Positions 29,672 through 38,947 of a stretch of DNA of 64,000 nt are shown piece after piece. Both the position numbers and the translations under genes were made by a program. Numbering within the stretch: the stretch's first letter is position 1; every line of letters starts with the position of its first letter. A model generated the notes under the pieces. It did no database searches. It saw nothing but the letters and a program-made list of their open reading frames with translations, and was not told where the DNA came from. The DNA is from Pseudopedobacter saltans DSM 12145. Lineage in GTDB: Bacteria > Bacteroidota > Bacteroidia > Sphingobacteriales > Sphingobacteriaceae. The stretch spans positions 248,001-312,000 of the forward strand of contig NC_015177.1 in NCBI RefSeq assembly GCF_000190735.1, read 5' to 3'.

Positions 29672-31042
29672 ATGTTCGATTCTCTTAAGAATATGTTGTC
29701 GGGAAATGACGGAGATAATACCGTTTCAAACAAAGAAAAGCGAGAAATTGTGAGGGAAAAATCTGCGGCTTTGTATGAAAAGGCAAAAACCTTTTTCCCT
29801 GGAGGTGTAAATTCTCCGGTTAGGGCTTTTAAATCTGTTTACGGAACGCCATTGTTTATTGAAAAGGGAGACGGATGTTTTTTATGGGATGCAGACGGAA
29901 ACAAATTTGTTGATTTCTGCTGTTCCTGGGGCCCTTTGATTTTAGGTCATAATCATCCTAAAGTTAGAGAAAAAGTTATTGAGGTTATGCAGAACGGAAT
30001 GTCTTTCGGAGCACCAACTGCTTTAGAAAACGAATTAGCGGGGTTGATTGTCAATAACAATAAATATATAGAGAAAATTAGGTTTACAAGTTCTGGTACT
30101 GAAGCTGTGATGTCTGCTATTCGTTTAGCCAGGGGAGTAACAGGAAGAGATAAAATTATCAAATTTGAAGGTTGTTATCATGGTCATTCTGATTCGCTTT
30201 TAGTAAAAGCAGGATCGGGTTTGGTAACTTTTGGCGAGACATCATCGGCCGGAATTCCAAAAGCGTTTGCTAACGAAACAATAGTTGTACCTTTAAATGA
30301 TAGAGAAGCAATCTCAGAAGCGTTTAAAACCTTTGAAAGCCAAATTGCAGCAATTATTATTGAACCGATTCCGGCTAATAACGGACTTTTATTGCAAGAC
30401 AGGGAGTATCTTGAATTTTTAAGAAATATCACTAAAGAAAATGGTACATTATTGATTTTTGATGAGGTTATTTCGGGATTTAGAGTAGGTTTTGAAGGTG
30501 CGGCAGGTTATTACGATATCCAACCTGATATCGTTACCTACGGAAAAATTATTGGTGGAGGATTGCCCGTAGGGGCTTATGCTTCTTCTTCTGAAATTAT
30601 GTCGCATATATCACCTGATGGAGGTGTTTACCAGGCAGGTACATTATCAGGAAATCCGGTAGCAATGGCTGCAGGTATTGCTCAATTATCTGAATTGTTA
30701 AAGTCAGGGTTTTATAAAGAGCTAAATGCGAAAACGCAGGAATTTGCTGAGTCTATCCAACGTTATGCTTCGGCTAAGAATTATAAATTAAAGGTTTTCA
30801 AAATTGGTTCAATTTTCTGGATTTCCTTTACAGATAAAGATAAAATACAAAGTGCACATGATATTGACGCAGGTGGTATGGATAAGTTTAAAGAAATGCA
30901 CAAAGAATTACTAAACCGGGGTGTATATTTTGGACCATCTGGTTACGAGGTAGGCTTTATTTCTTCTGCGCATAATAAAATGGAATTGGAGAAGGTAAAA
31001 CGTACGATTTTTGAAGTTTTGGATATCATTTTCAAAAAGTAA
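29672..31042 (+). CDS. hemL: glutamate-1-semialdehyde 2,1-aminomutase
   Basis: This PLP enzyme converts glutamate-1-semialdehyde to 5-aminolevulinate, the step after HemA. The protein is 456 residues; the conserved region begins at FFPGGVNSPVRAF (about residue 44), so an extra N-terminal segment of about 25-30 polar residues is present (MFDSLKNMLSGNDGDN). The PLP lysine is in VTYGKIIGGGLPVGAY, and DEVISGFRVG is intact. It ends 3 bases before the sensor kinase gene, indicating tight operon linkage. Confidence 0.96.
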   Translation: MFDSLKNMLSGNDGDNTVSNKEKREIVREKSAALYEKAKTFFPGGVNSPVRAFKSVYGTPLFIEKGDGCFLWDADGNKFVDFCCSWGPLILGHNHPKVREKVIEVMQNGMSFGAPTALENELAGLIVNNNKYIEKIRFTSSGTEAVMSAIRLARGVTGRDKIIKFEGCYHGHSDSLLVKAGSGLVTFGETSSAGIPKAFANETIVVPLNDREAISEAFKTFESQIAAIIIEPIPANNGLLLQDREYLEFLRNITKENGTLLIFDEVISGFRVGFEGAAGYYDIQPDIVTYGKIIGGGLPVGAYASSSEIMSHISPDGGVYQAGTLSGNPVAMAAGIAQLSELLKSGFYKELNAKTQEFAESIQRYASAKNYKLKVFKIGSIFWISFTDKDKIQSAHDIDAGGMDKFKEMHKELLNRGVYFGPSGYEVGFISSAHNKMELEKVKRTIFEVLDIIFKK

Positions 31043-31045
31043 GAT

Positions 31046-31909
31046 ATGAGACCACTAACCATTTTTTATGTCATTGTTTTCTACGTTATAGCGCAGCTAT
31101 TCTGGTGGGCGACTTTGTTAATTGCATATAATCCGGTTAGAAAGTGGATGGTTGTTGGAGAAGGTGTGGTTTTCCTTTCGTTAATGACTTTAGGTGCTAT
31201 TATGTTACATAAGGCATTTAACAGAGAGCGCAGAATGAATGTGCAGAAAAAGAATTTTCTACTATCTGTTACCCACGAATTGAAATCGCCGCTGGCATCT
31301 ATAAAGCTTTATTTACAAACCATTATGAAAAGGGATTTGGACAAGGAAACGCAACGCGGTTTCATTAGAAAATCTCTTTTGGATATCGAAAGATTAGATG
31401 ATATGGTGGAAAATATGCTATTGGCGTCTAAAATTGAAAATAACTCTTATTCTTTTCCAAAAGAAAATTTTAATTTTTCTGAACTGGTAGATCGGGTTGT
31501 AGGAAGATTGCAAATTCATGTTTGCAGTAAAGAGGCTTTGGTTACGAATATTGAACCTGATGTTTTTGTTGAGGGAGACAAATTTTCATTAAGTGCGGTG
31601 GTATCGAACCTGATTGAAAATGCTGTGAAATATTCGGCTGAATGTGATCCGATTTTTGTTGGTGTTTCTAAATTACCAAATGGGAAGGTTTCATTTAAGG
31701 TGGCAGATTTAGGAATAGGAATTTCGGATGAGGAAAAGCCTAAAATATTTAATAGGTTTTATAGAGTTGGTAGCGAGGAAACTCGTAAAACTAAAGGTAC
31801 TGGTTTGGGGTTATTTATTGTGAAGCAGGTGTTGGATAATCACCAGGCGCAGATAAAAGTTAAAGATAACACGCCAAGAGGAACTGTTTTCGAAGTTCTA
31901 TTGGATTAA
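31046..31909 (+). CDS. sensor histidine kinase (HemK-like) in the hem operon
   Basis: This is a 287-residue membrane kinase. Two helices (about residues 5-27 and 35-54) are joined by a loop of under ten residues, so there is no periplasmic sensor domain and the signal is probably sensed in or at the membrane. HisKA holds the phospho-acceptor H77 in SVTHELKSPL. The HATPase domain has the N box (VSNLIENAVKYS), DLGIGIS and TGLGLFIVK. Its place between hemL and hemE, next to a response regulator, matches the HemKR system as I recall it from Leptospira. Confidence 0.93.
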   Translation: MRPLTIFYVIVFYVIAQLFWWATLLIAYNPVRKWMVVGEGVVFLSLMTLGAIMLHKAFNRERRMNVQKKNFLLSVTHELKSPLASIKLYLQTIMKRDLDKETQRGFIRKSLLDIERLDDMVENMLLASKIENNSYSFPKENFNFSELVDRVVGRLQIHVCSKEALVTNIEPDVFVEGDKFSLSAVVSNLIENAVKYSAECDPIFVGVSKLPNGKVSFKVADLGIGISDEEKPKIFNRFYRVGSEETRKTKGTGLGLFIVKQVLDNHQAQIKVKDNTPRGTVFEVLLD

Positions 31910-31924
31910 AAAAACGTATTTATC

Positions 31925-32629
31925 ATGATAAATAAACAAAGAATTTTATTGATGGAAGATGAAGAACATCTTCTGGAAGCTATTAAATTGAACCTTGAGA
32001 TGGAAGGCTTTTTTGTCAGAGCGGTTACTGATGGAAAGAAGGCTTTAAAGGTTTTCAAGGAAGAAAAATTCAATTTGATAATCCTTGATGTTATGGTTCC
32101 TGAAATTGATGGATTTCAAGTTGCCGAAACCATTAGATTAGAAAACTCAGAGGTTCCAATTATGTTTCTAACCGCTAAAAATACTTCTGAGGATAGAATT
32201 ACAGGGTTAAAAAAAGGTGCTGATGATTATTTAACTAAGCCTTTCAATCTGGAAGAGCTAATTTTAAGGGTAAACAACCTGATTAAAAGGAGCATGAAAG
32301 GTGACGATTTGAAAGAGCTGAATTCTTATAAAATAGGAGATAAGACTATTTATTTTAACTCTTATGAATTGAAAAATGAAGATGGTACAATTACTCCATT
32401 AACTAAGAAGGAAACCATGCTGTTAAAGCTGCTGATCGAGCGAAAAAACGAAGCTGTTTCGAGAGAGCAAATCTTGGAAACGGTTTGGAATTATGACGTT
32501 TACCCATCAACAAGAACAATAGACAACTTTATACTTACATTTAGAAAGTATTTTGAGCCAGATCAAAAGAACCCTATATATTTCCACTCAATTCGTGGCG
32601 TAGGATATAAATTTACAGACGCAAATTAA
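31925..32629 (+). CDS. OmpR/PhoB-family response regulator (HemR-like)
   Basis: This 234-residue regulator has a receiver domain (acidic pair E11/D12, phospho-acceptor D55 in LIILDVMVPEIDG, switch Thr in FLTAKN, Lys in YLTKPF) and a C-terminal winged helix (REQILETVWNYD; FRKYFE; HSIRGVGYKF). It is paired with the kinase 15 bases upstream. OmpR-family proteins bind direct repeats at 10-11 bp steps; a triple 11-bp repeat is present at the hemA promoter 6 kb upstream, so autoregulation of the operon is likely (inference). Confidence 0.94.
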   Translation: MINKQRILLMEDEEHLLEAIKLNLEMEGFFVRAVTDGKKALKVFKEEKFNLIILDVMVPEIDGFQVAETIRLENSEVPIMFLTAKNTSEDRITGLKKGADDYLTKPFNLEELILRVNNLIKRSMKGDDLKELNSYKIGDKTIYFNSYELKNEDGTITPLTKKETMLLKLLIERKNEAVSREQILETVWNYDVYPSTRTIDNFILTFRKYFEPDQKNPIYFHSIRGVGYKFTDAN

Positions 32630-33144
32630 TGTTTACCAACGGAGCAAGGGGTTTAGTTTGCGTACTTTTAGCTTTGACGGCCTTGTTGGCCGCTTATTTC
32701 AAAGTCTATGAAATAACAATTTTAGCTGTTTTTTTCATAGGCTATGTTATTTGGGGCTATTATAAAGAAGGAACGGTTGTTTTAGCTGCAAAACAGTATA
32801 AGAACGGAGACTTTGGAAAAGCTAAAGAGCTTTTGTATTCTATTAAGAATCCTCAAAGGTTGAGTAAAAAAAGGCTTCCTTATTATGAGTTTATTTTAGG
32901 AAGCATAGCACTTAAGGAATCTGATTATGAAGAAGCGGAAGCTCATTTGAGCAGGGCAGCTTTTTTAGGATTAAGAGCAGGTGATATCATTTCCTCCTTG
33001 CTGCATTTGGCTAACATAGCCTTAAGAAAAGGAGAGAAAGAAAAAGGCTTGGCCTGGTTGGCAGAAACGGAAGATTTACCTCTAACATCAAGACAAAAAA
33101 GTATTATAGAAAACATAGAAAAGGAGTTAAAGAAAATTAAATGA
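32629..33144 (+). CDS. membrane-anchored TPR protein in the hem operon
   Basis: This 171-residue protein starts with two hydrophobic helices (about 8-24 and 28-44) followed by two or three TPR-like helix pairs (YYEFILGSIALKESDYEEAE; LLHLANIALRKGEKEKGLAW). Its ATG shares a base with the regulator stop (TAATG) and its end overlaps hemE by 4 bases, so translation is coupled on both sides. The layout (two N-terminal helices, then TPRs) recalls a short version of enterobacterial HemY, a heme-operon protein of unclear role. Homology is not established. Confidence 0.85.
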   Translation: MFTNGARGLVCVLLALTALLAAYFKVYEITILAVFFIGYVIWGYYKEGTVVLAAKQYKNGDFGKAKELLYSIKNPQRLSKKRLPYYEFILGSIALKESDYEEAEAHLSRAAFLGLRAGDIISSLLHLANIALRKGEKEKGLAWLAETEDLPLTSRQKSIIENIEKELKKIK

Positions 33145-34175
33145 AAAATTCGTTATTTATTAAGGCGGCTTTATCACAGGAAACAGAACGTCCACCGGTT
33201 TGGATGATGCGTCAGGCAGGACGATTTATGCCCGAGTATTGGGAAATTAAGAATAAATATTCATTTCTCGAAATGTGCAAAACTCCTGAAATTGCTGCAG
33301 ACGTTACGATGCTTCCAGTAGATTTATTGGGCATTGATGCTGCAATTTTGTTCTCTGATATTTTGGTAACTGGAGAGGCTATGGGCGGACAGCTAAGTTT
33401 TGAGCAAGGTGTAGGACCTCGGTTTGCTAATCCGGTACAAAACTTAAAAGATGTTGAGGCTTTGGAAGTCGACGTGTTGGATAGGCTTCAGTATGTGGCC
33501 GATGCGATTAGGGTTATTCAGAGCCGTTTATCTAAGTTGGGCGATCAACAAATTCCATTAATTGGTTTTGCTGGTGCTCCTTTCACGGTGATGAGTTATT
33601 TGGTTGAGGGTGGATCTTCTAAAGATTTTAAAAAAACCAAGTTATTTATGTTTAACCAGCCTGAAGCTGCACATAAATTATTACAGAAAATTGCAGATGT
33701 TACGGTAGATTATTTGAATATGCAAATTGCTGCCGGAGTAAATGCTGTTCAGATTTTTGATAGTTGGGCTCTTGCGTTAAGCTGGGACGATTACAGAGAG
33801 TTTTCTCATCAATATATTCAAAACATTATTTCCAGGTTGAATCGTACAGTTCCTGTAATCTCTTTCTGTAAAGGAAGTTCGGTTTTTGCACCTATAATGG
33901 CCGAAGCCAAACCGGATGTAGTTTCTGTTGACTGGAATGCAGATATTAGAAATATTAAATCAAAGCTACCACAAGGTATAGCGGTTCAGGGAAATCTGGA
34001 TCCTTTTGTTCTTTACGCAGATAAAGCGGTTATCAAAGACAGAATTTTAAGAATTATCGAAAGAATGAGAGGTGAAAAAGGATTCATCTTTAATTTAGGG
34101 CATGGAATTATGCCAGATATTCCTTTTGATAATGTTAAATATGCGGTAGAGGTAATTAAAGAATTCAGATATTAA
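33141..34175 (+). CDS. hemE: uroporphyrinogen decarboxylase
   Basis: This 344-residue cytosolic enzyme decarboxylates the four acetate side chains of uroporphyrinogen III to give coproporphyrinogen III. The N-terminal signature RPPVWMMRQAGRFMPEY is intact, as are FSDILVTGEAMG and the C-terminal GFIFNLGHGIMPDIPFDNV. It overlaps the preceding TPR gene by 4 bases and precedes hemJ by 9 bases. Confidence 0.97.
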   Translation: MKNSLFIKAALSQETERPPVWMMRQAGRFMPEYWEIKNKYSFLEMCKTPEIAADVTMLPVDLLGIDAAILFSDILVTGEAMGGQLSFEQGVGPRFANPVQNLKDVEALEVDVLDRLQYVADAIRVIQSRLSKLGDQQIPLIGFAGAPFTVMSYLVEGGSSKDFKKTKLFMFNQPEAAHKLLQKIADVTVDYLNMQIAAGVNAVQIFDSWALALSWDDYREFSHQYIQNIISRLNRTVPVISFCKGSSVFAPIMAEAKPDVVSVDWNADIRNIKSKLPQGIAVQGNLDPFVLYADKAVIKDRILRIIERMRGEKGFIFNLGHGIMPDIPFDNVKYAVEVIKEFRY

Positions 34176-34184
34176 TATTAGTCA

Positions 34185-34730
34185 ATGTACAGATACGTTT
34201 TAGCCGTTCATATCATTTTTATGGTCAGTTGGATGGCTGGCTTATTTTATATCGTTAGACTTTTTATCTATCATACCGAGGCGAATGAAAAGCCTGAGCA
34301 GGAGCGCAAGATATTGCATAGTCAATTTCAGCTAATGGAGTCGAAATTATGGAACATTATTACTACTCCAGCTATGGTATTGACTGTACTTGCCGGAATA
34401 ACCATGTTGTATTTAAACTTGGGACTGCTGTCTTTGGGTTGGATGCATGTTAAGTTGACTTTTGTTTTAGGACTACTGATTTATCATTTCAGATGTCAGG
34501 TAATCATGAAACAATTGCGAAAAGGTGAATTTAAGTTAAGCAGTACGCAATTGCGTTTTTGGAATGAATTGGCGACTATATTCTTAGTGGCAATAGTTTT
34601 TACTGTAATTCTAAAAAGTGCGATAGACTGGCTTTATGGGCTTATAGGTTTGATTGTGTTTGCTGTGGTTGTTATGAGTGCGGTTAAGATTTATAAATAT
34701 TACAGGTTAAAAAAACGTAAAGAACTCTAA
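34185..34730 (+). CDS. hemJ: protoporphyrinogen IX oxidase HemJ
   Basis: This 181-residue inner-membrane protein has four to five helices. It starts MYRYVLAVHIIFMVSWMAGL, with the family's conserved histidine (H9), and carries WMHVKLTFVLGLLIYH with the conserved Lys. HemJ is the alternative, flavin-independent enzyme that oxidises protoporphyrinogen IX to protoporphyrin IX. The final residues (KKRKEL) are encoded inside a dispersed CGTAAAGAA/CGCAAAGA repeat, so the C-terminus may have been reshaped by it. It is the last gene of the operon. No coproporphyrinogen oxidase or ferrochelatase is present in the window. Confidence 0.9.
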   Translation: MYRYVLAVHIIFMVSWMAGLFYIVRLFIYHTEANEKPEQERKILHSQFQLMESKLWNIITTPAMVLTVLAGITMLYLNLGLLSLGWMHVKLTFVLGLLIYHFRCQVIMKQLRKGEFKLSSTQLRFWNELATIFLVAIVFTVILKSAIDWLYGLIGLIVFAVVVMSAVKIYKYYRLKKRKEL

Positions 34731-34756
34731 GAAATACGCAAAGAGCGCAAAGAATT
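34716..34756. repeat. dispersed CGTAAAGAA / CGCAAAGA repeat at the hemJ end
   Basis: The sequence CGTAAAGAACTCTAAGAAATA is followed by CGCAAAGAGCGCAAAGAATT. It overlaps the last five codons and stop of hemJ. Related blocks occur at 10184 and 54299. Confidence 0.5.
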
Positions 34757-34781
34757 TTGCTTTAGAAAGAACCGTAAGCAG

Positions 34782-34832
34782 TTTGTAAAATAAAAGGAGA
34801 AGCATTTTTTGCTTCTCCTTTTATTTTACAAA
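34782..34832. terminator. bidirectional terminator after the hem operon
   Basis: A perfect 23-bp inverted repeat (left arm 34782-34804, right arm 34810-34832) with a 5-base T loop. Its right arm overlaps the stop of the convergent small gene at 34826. It is the longest perfect hairpin I found in the window. Confidence 0.93.
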
Positions 34833-35026
34833 GACCTTGAATAATCCAAAATTCTTGAAATCGTTTCTTCTGATGGAGATTTAATCAATTCATCTAAATT
34901 TGGAGATATCTTTTTGTAAAAATCCTTTTCTAAATCTGTAATATTTTCCATAAAATTACCTTTTATGTCTTTTTCAACGGATCCGTTGTCAATAGTAGAA
35001 GTTTCCATCATATATCTTGTTTTCAT
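34826..35026 (-). CDS. small acidic protein of unknown function
   Basis: This 66-residue protein has no membrane segment or signal; the C-terminal half (FYKKISPNLDELIKSPSEE) looks helical. It ends within the hem terminator. The ECF sigma gene lies upstream on the same strand, but a hairpin at 35154 separates them. I do not recognise the family. The frame could be genuine, since a terminator sits exactly at its stop. Confidence 0.55.
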   Translation of the reverse strand: MKTRYMMETSTIDNGSVEKDIKGNFMENITDLEKDFYKKISPNLDELIKSPSEETISRILDYSRSL

Positions 35027-35153
35027 GTTTTATATCATTAGAAACGGCAACAATACTGAGTTATTTTATGAAAATCAAAATAAATTAAACTTTGTGTAGT
35101 ATTTTGGGAAATAGTGTGAATTTTTGTGTATGTGCGGAAGTATAGGAAAATAA

Positions 35154-35187
35154 AAAAGGGAAAATTTAATTTTTCCCTTTTGTTTTC
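35154..35187 (-). terminator. terminator of the ECF sigma gene
   Basis: The arms AAAAGGGAAAA (to 35164) and TTTTTCCCTTTT (35170-35181) lie just past the sigma-factor stop at 35194. Confidence 0.8.
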
Positions 35188-35193
35188 ATGCAA

Positions 35194-35778
35194 TTAGCTT
35201 TTTAATAGCATCTCTTTTTCTGCTATCATTTTTCTAAGATTATTCAAAGCATATCTCATTCTACCCAGTGCGGTATTGATACTCACATTGGTTAAATCGG
35301 CAATCTCTTTAAAAGAGAGCTCGCCAAAATGTCTCATAATCAATACTTCTTTTTGTTCCGATGGCAAATGATGGATAAGCTTTTTAATATCACTATAAGT
35401 TTGCTCTTTAACCATTTTGTCTTCGGTACTTTCGTCCGCTATACCTAAAACATCAAAAATATCGAAGCCGTCGCTATTTACAATAACAGGAGATCTTTTT
35501 TGTTTCCTGTAATGATCAATAACAAGATTATGCCCAATTCTTAATGCCCAAGGCAAAAACTTTCCCTCTTCATTGTATTTTCCAGCTTTAAGAGTGTTTA
35601 TAATTTTTATAAACGTATCCTGAAAAATATCCTCAGCTAAATACTCATCTTTAACAAGTAGATAGATGGAAGTATAGATTCTTGATTTATGTCTTTTGAT
35701 AAGCTCAGTTAAAGCAGCCTCAGTACCATTAATATACAGATGTATTAATTCTTGGTCTGTTTTAAGATGAAAGCCCAT
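35194..35778 (-). CDS. ECF-type RNA polymerase sigma factor
   Basis: A 194-residue sigma-70 family protein with region 2 (YLAEDIFQDTFIKIINTLK; FLPWALRIGHNLVIDHYRK) and region 4 (LPSEQKEVLIMRHFGELSFKEIADLTNVSINTALGRMRYAL, containing the helix-turn-helix). It is preceded by a good GGAGG ribosome-binding site. No FecR-type anti-sigma or SusC-like gene is adjacent, so it is not a typical transport-linked ECF system. Its target promoters are unknown. It is divergent from uvrA across a 327-base gap. Confidence 0.92.
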   Translation of the reverse strand: MGFHLKTDQELIHLYINGTEAALTELIKRHKSRIYTSIYLLVKDEYLAEDIFQDTFIKIINTLKAGKYNEEGKFLPWALRIGHNLVIDHYRKQKRSPVIVNSDGFDIFDVLGIADESTEDKMVKEQTYSDIKKLIHHLPSEQKEVLIMRHFGELSFKEIADLTNVSINTALGRMRYALNNLRKMIAEKEMLLKS

Positions 35779-36053
35779 AATTCTCCTCCTTAATTCTGTT
35801 TAGTTTATGTTATTAAGTAGAGCTTTTTTCCTATAGGCGTTTCCTTGTTGTTTGATCTTAATTAATGTTTGGCCAAATGAAATAATAAAATCAGAAAAAA
35901 CAAAATTTAAAATGTTAATAATTATAAAATGTTTGTGATAAGTTACAATAAGTTGATTTGCAGCTTATTCATCTTTAAGTGTTCTATCTAAACAATTTAT
36001 TTCAAATATTAGTCAAAAAAACAGTACGGTTAAAAAAACAATTTTATAAGCCG

Positions 36054-36061
36054 TATTTTTG
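36054..36061 (+). promoter_or_regulatory. -7 promoter box of uvrA
   Basis: TATTTTTG matches TAnnTTTG, 45 bases before the uvrA ATG; no -33 element was found. The rest of the 35779-36105 gap is AT-rich with no other recognised feature. Confidence 0.5.
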
Positions 36062-36105
36062 TAAGATATAAATCTTGGCAAAAGGTTTAATTTGGAACAC
36101 AAAGC

Positions 36106-38901
36106 ATGATAGAAAATAAAGATTCTGCAAAGAATATTCTAATAAAAGGAGCAAAAGTACATAATCTCAAAAACATAGATGTAGCTATTCCGAAGAACGA
36201 ATTAGTCGTTATTACTGGAATGTCGGGTTCTGGAAAATCGTCTTTGGCATTTGATACTTTATACGCAGAAGGGCAAAGGCGATATGTTGAAAGTTTGTCA
36301 TCTTATGCCAGACAGTTTATGGGGAGGATGAATAAACCTGATGTTGATTATATCAAAGGGATTGCCCCGGCGATAGCGATTGAGCAGAAGGTTATTACTT
36401 CCAATCCACGTTCGACAGTGGGCACTTCTACAGAAATATATGACTACCTGAAATTATTATTCAGCAGAATAGGGAAGACAATTTCTCCGATATCTGGAAA
36501 GGAAGTGAGAAAAGATACGGTAACTGATGTTGTAAATTATATAACGGATTTACCTGAAGAAACTACAGTAACTGTTATTTGTCCGCTGCATCCTCAAAAT
36601 AACAGAACGTTGAAAGAAGAATTGGCAATCTTACTTCAGAAAGGTTTTGTTAGAGTAATGCTGAAAGGCGCAATTCGTAAAGTTGAAGATATTATAGAAG
36701 ACGAAACTGTAGAAAATAAAGAGCTACAGCTTTCTGACGAATTATATATTATTATCGATAGGATTGTTACCAACAAGGAAGATGAAACTTTAAGCAGAAT
36801 AGCAGATTCTGTACAGACAGCTTTTTTTGAAGGTAAGGGTGACTGTTATGTGGATTTTGAAGGCGAAAGACGACATTTTTCTGATCGTTTTGAGCTGGAT
36901 GGTTTAAAGTTCGAAGATCCTGTCCCCAATTTTTTTAGTTTCAATAATCCATATGGAGCTTGTCCAACCTGTGAAGGCTACGGAAAAGTTATTGGAATAG
37001 ACGAAGATTTGGTTATTCCGGATAAGTCAAAGTCGGTTTATGACGGTGCTATAGTACCATGGCGAGGAGAAAAGATGAGGGAATGGGCAGATAAACTGAT
37101 AAAAAATGCTTCTAAATTTGATTTTCCGATCCATAGACCTATTGCTGATCTGACTAATGAGCAACGAGCACTTTTGTGGACCGGAAACCGTTATTTTAAT
37201 GGTTTAAGTGACTTTTTTAAATATTTAGAAGAGCAGACTTATAAGATTCAATATCGTGTGATGCTTTCGAGATACAGAGGAAAAACGAATTGTCCGGATT
37301 GTAAAGGAACAAGATTGAGAAAAGATGCGACTTATGTTAAAATCAAAGATCAATCGATCTCCGATTTGGTATTAATGCCTTTAGATAAGTTACTGGCCTT
37401 TTTTGACGATTTGGAGCTTGACGAAAGAGAACAAGTTATATCTAAGCGGTTGCTGCTCGAGATTTCAAATAGAATTAAGTTTTTAAATGAAGTAGGGTTG
37501 GGGTACCTGACTTTAAACCGTTTGTCGAATACTTTGTCCGGTGGCGAATCGCAACGGATAAATCTGGCAACATCTTTAGGGAGCTCTTTAGTAGGCTCAA
37601 TTTATGTGCTGGACGAACCTAGCATTGGTCTGCATCCGAAAGATACTAACAGACTGATAGGTGTACTGAAATCTTTAAGAGATGTAGGAAACACTGTTTT
37701 GGTGGTTGAACATGAAGAGGAGATGATGAAGTCTGCGGATCATATTATTGATATTGGTCCGGAAGCTGGTTCAAATGGTGGAAATCTTGTTTTCGAAGGA
37801 AGCTTTAAGGAAATATTGAAAGACAAAAACAGTCTTACCGGAAAATACCTGAACGGAGATTTAAAGATAGATATTCCTATAAGAAGACGTAAAGCATTGG
37901 ATTTTGTAACTATTAAGGGAGCCAGAGAAAACAATCTTAAAAATGTAACTGTACAATTTCCTTTGGGAGTTTTAACGGCCGTAACGGGAGTCTCAGGCTC
38001 CGGAAAGACATCTTTGGTTAAACGTGTGCTGTATCCGGCTTTACAAAAAGTTTTAGGTAATTATTCTGGTGAACAAACCGGTGCATATGACGGGATTGAA
38101 GGTGCATATGATTTATTGGCCCAAGTAGAATTGATTGATCAGAATCCAATAGGCCGATCCTCCAGATCGAATCCTGTAACTTATGTGAAAGCCTGGGATG
38201 AAATAAGAGCATTGTACGCTTCGCAATCTTCAGCCAAAGCAGCAGGATTGAAACCAGCAGCATTTTCATTTAATGTTGAAGGTGGGAGATGTGATATTTG
38301 CCAGGGTGAAGGAGAAGTTAAAATTGAGATGCAGTTTATGGCAGATATTTATTTGCCATGTGAAGCATGCAATGGAAAACGCTTTAAACAGCATGTTTTA
38401 GATATCACTTATAAAGAGAAAACTGTTTCTGAAGTTTTAGATATGACTATCGATGAAGCTTTGGAGTTTTTTAAGGATGAGCAAAAAATATTAAATAAAT
38501 TGCAGCCGCTTGCTGATGTTGGGCTGGGGTATGTTAAATTAGGACAATCCAGTAATACATTGTCTGGAGGTGAGGCACAGCGTATAAAACTGGCTTCTTT
38601 TCTTATTAAAGGGAATAACAGTAATAAAAGTCTTTTTATTTTTGATGAACCGACTACCGGATTGCATTTCCATGATATCAAAAAACTGTTGAAATCTTTC
38701 GAAGCGTTGATTGAGCAGGGAAACTCCATTATCGTTATCGAACATAATATGGATGTGGTTAAATGTGCCGATTGGGTCATTGATATTGGACCCGAAGGTG
38801 GAGATAATGGAGGTCATGTTGTTTTTGAAGGGACTCCGGAAGATCTTATTAAAGAAGAAAAGTCTTATACAGGCGAATATTTACAGGACAGGTTTTTATA
38901 A
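36106..38901 (+). CDS. uvrA: excinuclease ABC subunit A
   Basis: This 931-residue DNA damage sensor of nucleotide excision repair has two ABC ATPase modules. Walker A motifs read [10 protein letters not shown] (near residue 38) and [10 protein letters not shown] (near 630); ABC signatures are LSGGESQRI and LSGGEAQRI. Zinc-finger cysteines are present as CPTC plus CPDC in the first half and CDIC plus CEAC in the second. The family start [12 protein letters not shown] supports the ATG at 36106. Bacteroidetes often carry more than one uvrA; I cannot tell which copy this is. Confidence 0.96.
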   Translation: MIENKDSAKNILIKGAKVHNLKNIDVAIPKNELVVITGMSGSGKSSLAFDTLYAEGQRRYVESLSSYARQFMGRMNKPDVDYIKGIAPAIAIEQKVITSNPRSTVGTSTEIYDYLKLLFSRIGKTISPISGKEVRKDTVTDVVNYITDLPEETTVTVICPLHPQNNRTLKEELAILLQKGFVRVMLKGAIRKVEDIIEDETVENKELQLSDELYIIIDRIVTNKEDETLSRIADSVQTAFFEGKGDCYVDFEGERRHFSDRFELDGLKFEDPVPNFFSFNNPYGACPTCEGYGKVIGIDEDLVIPDKSKSVYDGAIVPWRGEKMREWADKLIKNASKFDFPIHRPIADLTNEQRALLWTGNRYFNGLSDFFKYLEEQTYKIQYRVMLSRYRGKTNCPDCKGTRLRKDATYVKIKDQSISDLVLMPLDKLLAFFDDLELDEREQVISKRLLLEISNRIKFLNEVGLGYLTLNRLSNTLSGGESQRINLATSLGSSLVGSIYVLDEPSIGLHPKDTNRLIGVLKSLRDVGNTVLVVEHEEEMMKSADHIIDIGPEAGSNGGNLVFEGSFKEILKDKNSLTGKYLNGDLKIDIPIRRRKALDFVTIKGARENNLKNVTVQFPLGVLTAVTGVSGSGKTSLVKRVLYPALQKVLGNYSGEQTGAYDGIEGAYDLLAQVELIDQNPIGRSSRSNPVTYVKAWDEIRALYASQSSAKAAGLKPAAFSFNVEGGRCDICQGEGEVKIEMQFMADIYLPCEACNGKRFKQHVLDITYKEKTVSEVLDMTIDEALEFFKDEQKILNKLQPLADVGLGYVKLGQSSNTLSGGEAQRIKLASFLIKGNNSNKSLFIFDEPTTGLHFHDIKKLLKSFEALIEQGNSIIVIEHNMDVVKCADWVIDIGPEGGDNGGHVVFEGTPEDLIKEEKSYTGEYLQDRFL

Positions 38902-38947
38902 AAAATATAAATTTGCCCGTAATCAGAAAAGGCAAATAACTAAATCA

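Noticed and set aside
38711-38947. Extended metZ frame reaching back into uvrA, suggesting a fusion
   Set aside because: The extra part is uvrA read in another frame; the ATG at 38948 gives the normal protein start.
38902-38947. SAM riboswitch before metZ
   Set aside because: Only 46 bases separate uvrA and metZ, too short for a known SAM riboswitch, and no matching motif is present.
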